A stretch of 64,000 nucleotides of DNA, taken from positions 1-64,000 of the forward strand of contig CALUUD010000001.1 in the NCBI GenBank assembly GCA_944323885.1, given 5' to 3'. This DNA is from an uncultured Helicobacteraceae bacterium (GTDB taxonomy: Bacteria > Campylobacterota > Campylobacteria > Campylobacterales > Helicobacteraceae). Under the pieces are notes generated by a model. It saw nothing but the letters and a program-made list of their open reading frames with translations, searched no databases and was not told where the DNA came from. Made by a program: the position numbers and the translations under genes. This document shows, piece after piece, positions 61,548 to 64,000 of the stretch. Within the stretch, counting starts at the first letter, position 1, and the number at the start of each line of letters is the position of its first letter.

Positions 61548-64000
61548 CTATTTTAGTTCAGACCAGCGTTTACCAATACTAATACCGCATTTAAGCGGTA
61601 CTCTAAGGGTATAGATATTATTCATGATATCTGATATTTCTTTGCTTACTACATCTATGTCTTCATCTTTGACTTCAAATATTAACTCATCATGAACTTG
61701 AACCAATAATTTAACATCCATATATCTAAATCTCTCAAAACATTTATTCATAGATAACTTTATTAAATCAGCTGCACTTCCTTGAAATATTGAATTCACA
61801 CCTTCACGAAGAAATGCCATTTTTTCATATTCTGCTATATTGCTAAAATTAAAGATTCTATGTCTTCCAAGCAAAGTAGAAGAATAACCATTATGCAAAA
61901 TAAAATCTTGCTGAGATTGTAAATAATCTCTTACAGTTGGAAAACTCTCAAAATAACTATCTATATACTCTTTACTTTTTGATTGAGATATATGCAATGT
62001 CTGAGCAAGTTTCTTTACACCCATACCATATATAAGTCCAAAATTAATACTCTTTGCAATATTTCTATTATCCTTTGCTAAACTCTCACCAAATATTTTT
62101 ACTGCAGTCTCTAGATGTATATCTTTTTCATTTATAAATGCTTCAACTAAATTCTTATCTTGAGAAAAATGTGCTAGCAATCTTAATTCAATTTGTGAAT
62201 AATCTGCAGAAATCAAACTATATCCACCTCGTGCAACAAAGCCATATCTAATTTTTCTACCTATATCAGTCTTTACTGGAATATTTTGTAAATTAGGATT
62301 TCTTGAACTAAGACGACCTGTGCTAGTACCAGTCTGTATAAATGAAGTATATATTCTATGATTTACATTTAAATTTATTATAGGGATTACATATGTACTA
62401 AGAAGTTTATTTAATTCCCTATATTCTAATATATATGAGATGACAGGATGAGAATCTATAAGAGAATCTAATGTCTTTTCATCTGTGCTATATCCACTAC
62501 TTTTTAATATTCTACCTTTTTTAAGATTTAATTGATTAAATAAAACATCACCTAATTGCTTAGTGGAATTTATATTAAACTCATTTCCAGTAATATTATA
62601 GATAATACTGCTAACATTCTTTATTTTAGATTCAAGTTCTAACTTTAATTCATTAAAAAAAGATAAATCAATACCTATACCATTACATTCCATATCTGCC
62701 AATACTCTAATAAATGGAAATTCCACTTTTTCTGCTATATTAATAAGATTAGTATCTAAGGTATTAATAAAATGATAATATAAAGCCAAACTACATACAG
62801 AATCTTGAACTCCATACTTTGTAGCTATATCAATTGGCACACTAGCAAATGTATCATCTTTATTTACAATATCTTCAAATTTGATGGTGGTATAATTAAA
62901 ATTCTTCTTTATTTGGAAATCAAGATTCAATATACTTGATGGATTCTCTAGCCAAGCAAATATTAAAGTATCGCTATAATTAGCAATTTCTAAACCAAAA
63001 TTCTTTTTTACTACAGCCATATCAAATTTTATATTATGACCTACTATATGATGCTTAAATAACTTATCCAAAGCTAATTTTGCATCAATCATAGATATTT
63101 GATTTTCTACTCCAAGATAAAAATGATTGATAGGAACATAATAACCAATATCAACAGATACCGCAAAAGAAAAACCAATAATATTTGCATTTTTTACATC
63201 AAGAGAATCAGTTTCTGTATCAAATGCAATAATACTATTTTTATCAATACTATCAATGATTTTATGCAATTCATTAGAATCTAATATTTTTATACATTCA
63301 AAATTTAACATATTATTTGAGAAAGTATGCAAATCCCTTTTGATCTTTGATAAAATATTTATATCATACTTTTTCAATTCATCTTCTATTAAAAACAATG
63401 GATTAGTACCAGGCTTCAAAGAAGTTGTCAAGTCAAATGAATTAAGCAAGTCACTTCTTAATCTTACAAGCTCCCTACTTTTATATGCAGAATCTTTGCC
63501 TTCAATAATTCTATTAATCAATTTTGGTGTCAGATAATCCTTGAGCAAAGGAATATTATCATAAATTCCATCAAGAGATTGAAAATTACTGATTAATTTT
63601 TGTGCAGTTTTTGCCCCGATACCTTTAATGCCAGATATATTATCACTTGAATCCCCAACAAGACTTTGATAATCAATAAATTGTTCTGGATATACTCCAA
63701 ACTTTTCAAAACACTCTTCTTTATAAATATTTCTTTTCTTTATTGGATCATATATATAAGTATTGACATCTATTAATTGATATAAATCTTTATCTACACT
63801 AACAATTCTTATAATCACATCTTTAACACAAGATTTAATAGATGCTATAGCATCATCAGCCTCATATCCATCAATAGATATATGTGGTAAATTCATTTTT
63901 TTAATCCATGAAATAGCAGTATCAATCTGGCTAGATAAATCTTCATCTATTTCAGGACGATTTGCTTTATAGGCATCAGAAATATCTTTTCTTACCTTTT
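61548..64000 (-). CDS. polA: DNA polymerase I, 5' end beyond the window
   Basis: The reading frame stays open to the right edge past the ATG at 63896. The extra ~34 codons (DAYKANRPEIDEDLSSQI) belong to the 5' nuclease domain, so the gene continues outside. The visible part has the rest of the 5'-3' nuclease (QSLVGDSSDNISGIKGIGAKTAQ), a 3'-5' exonuclease domain with the catalytic FDTETDSLD and GHNIKFD, and the polymerase palm and fingers (SADYSQIELRLLAHF, RNIAKSINFGLIYGMG, VQVHDELIFEV). All key acidic residues are present, so proofreading is expected. It functions in repair and Okazaki fragment processing. Confidence 0.97.
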   Translation of the reverse strand, partial: KVRKDISDAYKANRPEIDEDLSSQIDTAISWIKKMNLPHISIDGYEADDAIASIKSCVKDVIIRIVSVDKDLYQLIDVNTYIYDPIKKRNIYKEECFEKFGVYPEQFIDYQSLVGDSSDNISGIKGIGAKTAQKLISNFQSLDGIYDNIPLLKDYLTPKLINRIIEGKDSAYKSRELVRLRSDLLNSFDLTTSLKPGTNPLFLIEDELKKYDINILSKIKRDLHTFSNNMLNFECIKILDSNELHKIIDSIDKNSIIAFDTETDSLDVKNANIIGFSFAVSVDIGYYVPINHFYLGVENQISMIDAKLALDKLFKHHIVGHNIKFDMAVVKKNFGLEIANYSDTLIFAWLENPSSILNLDFQIKKNFNYTTIKFEDIVNKDDTFASVPIDIATKYGVQDSVCSLALYYHFINTLDTNLINIAEKVEFPFIRVLADMECNGIGIDLSFFNELKLELESKIKNVSSIIYNITGNEFNINSTKQLGDVLFNQLNLKKGRILKSSGYSTDEKTLDSLIDSHPVISYILEYRELNKLLSTYVIPIINLNVNHRIYTSFIQTGTSTGRLSSRNPNLQNIPVKTDIGRKIRYGFVARGGYSLISADYSQIELRLLAHFSQDKNLVEAFINEKDIHLETAVKIFGESLAKDNRNIAKSINFGLIYGMGVKKLAQTLHISQSKSKEYIDSYFESFPTVRDYLQSQQDFILHNGYSSTLLGRHRIFNFSNIAEYEKMAFLREGVNSIFQGSAADLIKLSMNKCFERFRYMDVKLLVQVHDELIFEVKDEDIDVVSKEISDIMNNIYTLRVPLKCGISIGKRWSELK

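Overview
The window is about 64 kb of very AT-rich, gene-dense DNA from a bacterium of the Campylobacterota, most likely genus Helicobacter. The first 82 bases are the 5' end of a 16S rRNA gene on the minus strand that reads like Helicobacter 16S. Many gene blocks match the order I recall from H. pylori 26695: coaX-HP0863-HP0864-dut-greA-lpxB-HP0868-hypA, panD-HP0035-HP0036, ispA-surE, nusB-ribH-kdsA-carbonic anhydrase-pyrF-panC, nfu-HP1493-murE, NFACT-recN-nadK, and HP0268-miaB-HP0270-HP0271. These blocks are joined in a different order here. The synteny statements come from memory, not from a search.

Layout. 1-502: 16S start and leader with a boxA-like element. 503-5026: class II DAHP synthase and citrate synthase (minus), then isocitrate dehydrogenase (plus). 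5042-5483: a decayed helicase/nuclease gene. 5489-8586: a ModE-like regulator, a degenerate GGDEF sensor and an EAL protein. 8597-16900: a long minus-strand run with hisG (short form), coaX, two envelope proteins, dut, greA, an Sel1-repeat protein, lpxB, hypA, a zinc-ribbon protein and hypE. 17025-22681: a plus-strand run with panD, ybaB, a PDZ protein, ispA, surE, a 52-residue acidic protein, aguB and a MATE transporter. 22678-28568: a tightly packed minus operon headed by a PomB-like motB without motA, followed by carbonic anhydrase, kdsA, ribH, nusB, pyrF, panC and a porin.

28652-33470 holds a DedA protein, tRNA-Ala(GGC) and a 1285-residue serine-protease autotransporter that keeps the SPATE linker-cleavage motif. 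33460-41316 (minus) holds murE, nfu, NFACT, recN, nadK, an OmpA-like protein and a protein with a C-terminal J-domain. 41417-45011 holds a TauE-family transporter and uvrA. 44997-49834 (minus) holds pflA, a protein resembling only the C-terminal part of NuoG, and an amino-acid ABC transporter ATPase and permease. Ferritin, the matching binding protein and a PiT phosphate transporter follow. 53109-55986 is a three-gene set: a kinase-like protein lacking its phosphoacceptor His, a metallophosphoesterase and a DJ-1 protein. After nusA comes 57262-61547: an HP0268-like protein, miaB, a DUF374 acyltransferase and a trio resembling PilM/PilN/PilO. polA runs off the right edge.

Most genes are housekeeping: aromatic amino acid entry, oxidative TCA steps, CoA precursor synthesis (panD, panC, coaX), LPS (lpxB, kdsA), [NiFe]-hydrogenase maturation (hypA, hypE), DNA repair (recN, uvrA, polA) and flagellar motor parts (pflA, motB-like). 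The strongest leads are the autotransporter, the PilMNO-like trio, the kinase-like protein without its His, the NuoG-like fragment, a hairpin that would hide the aroF ribosome-binding site, and a heavily over-represented word, AGATTCT/AGAATCT.
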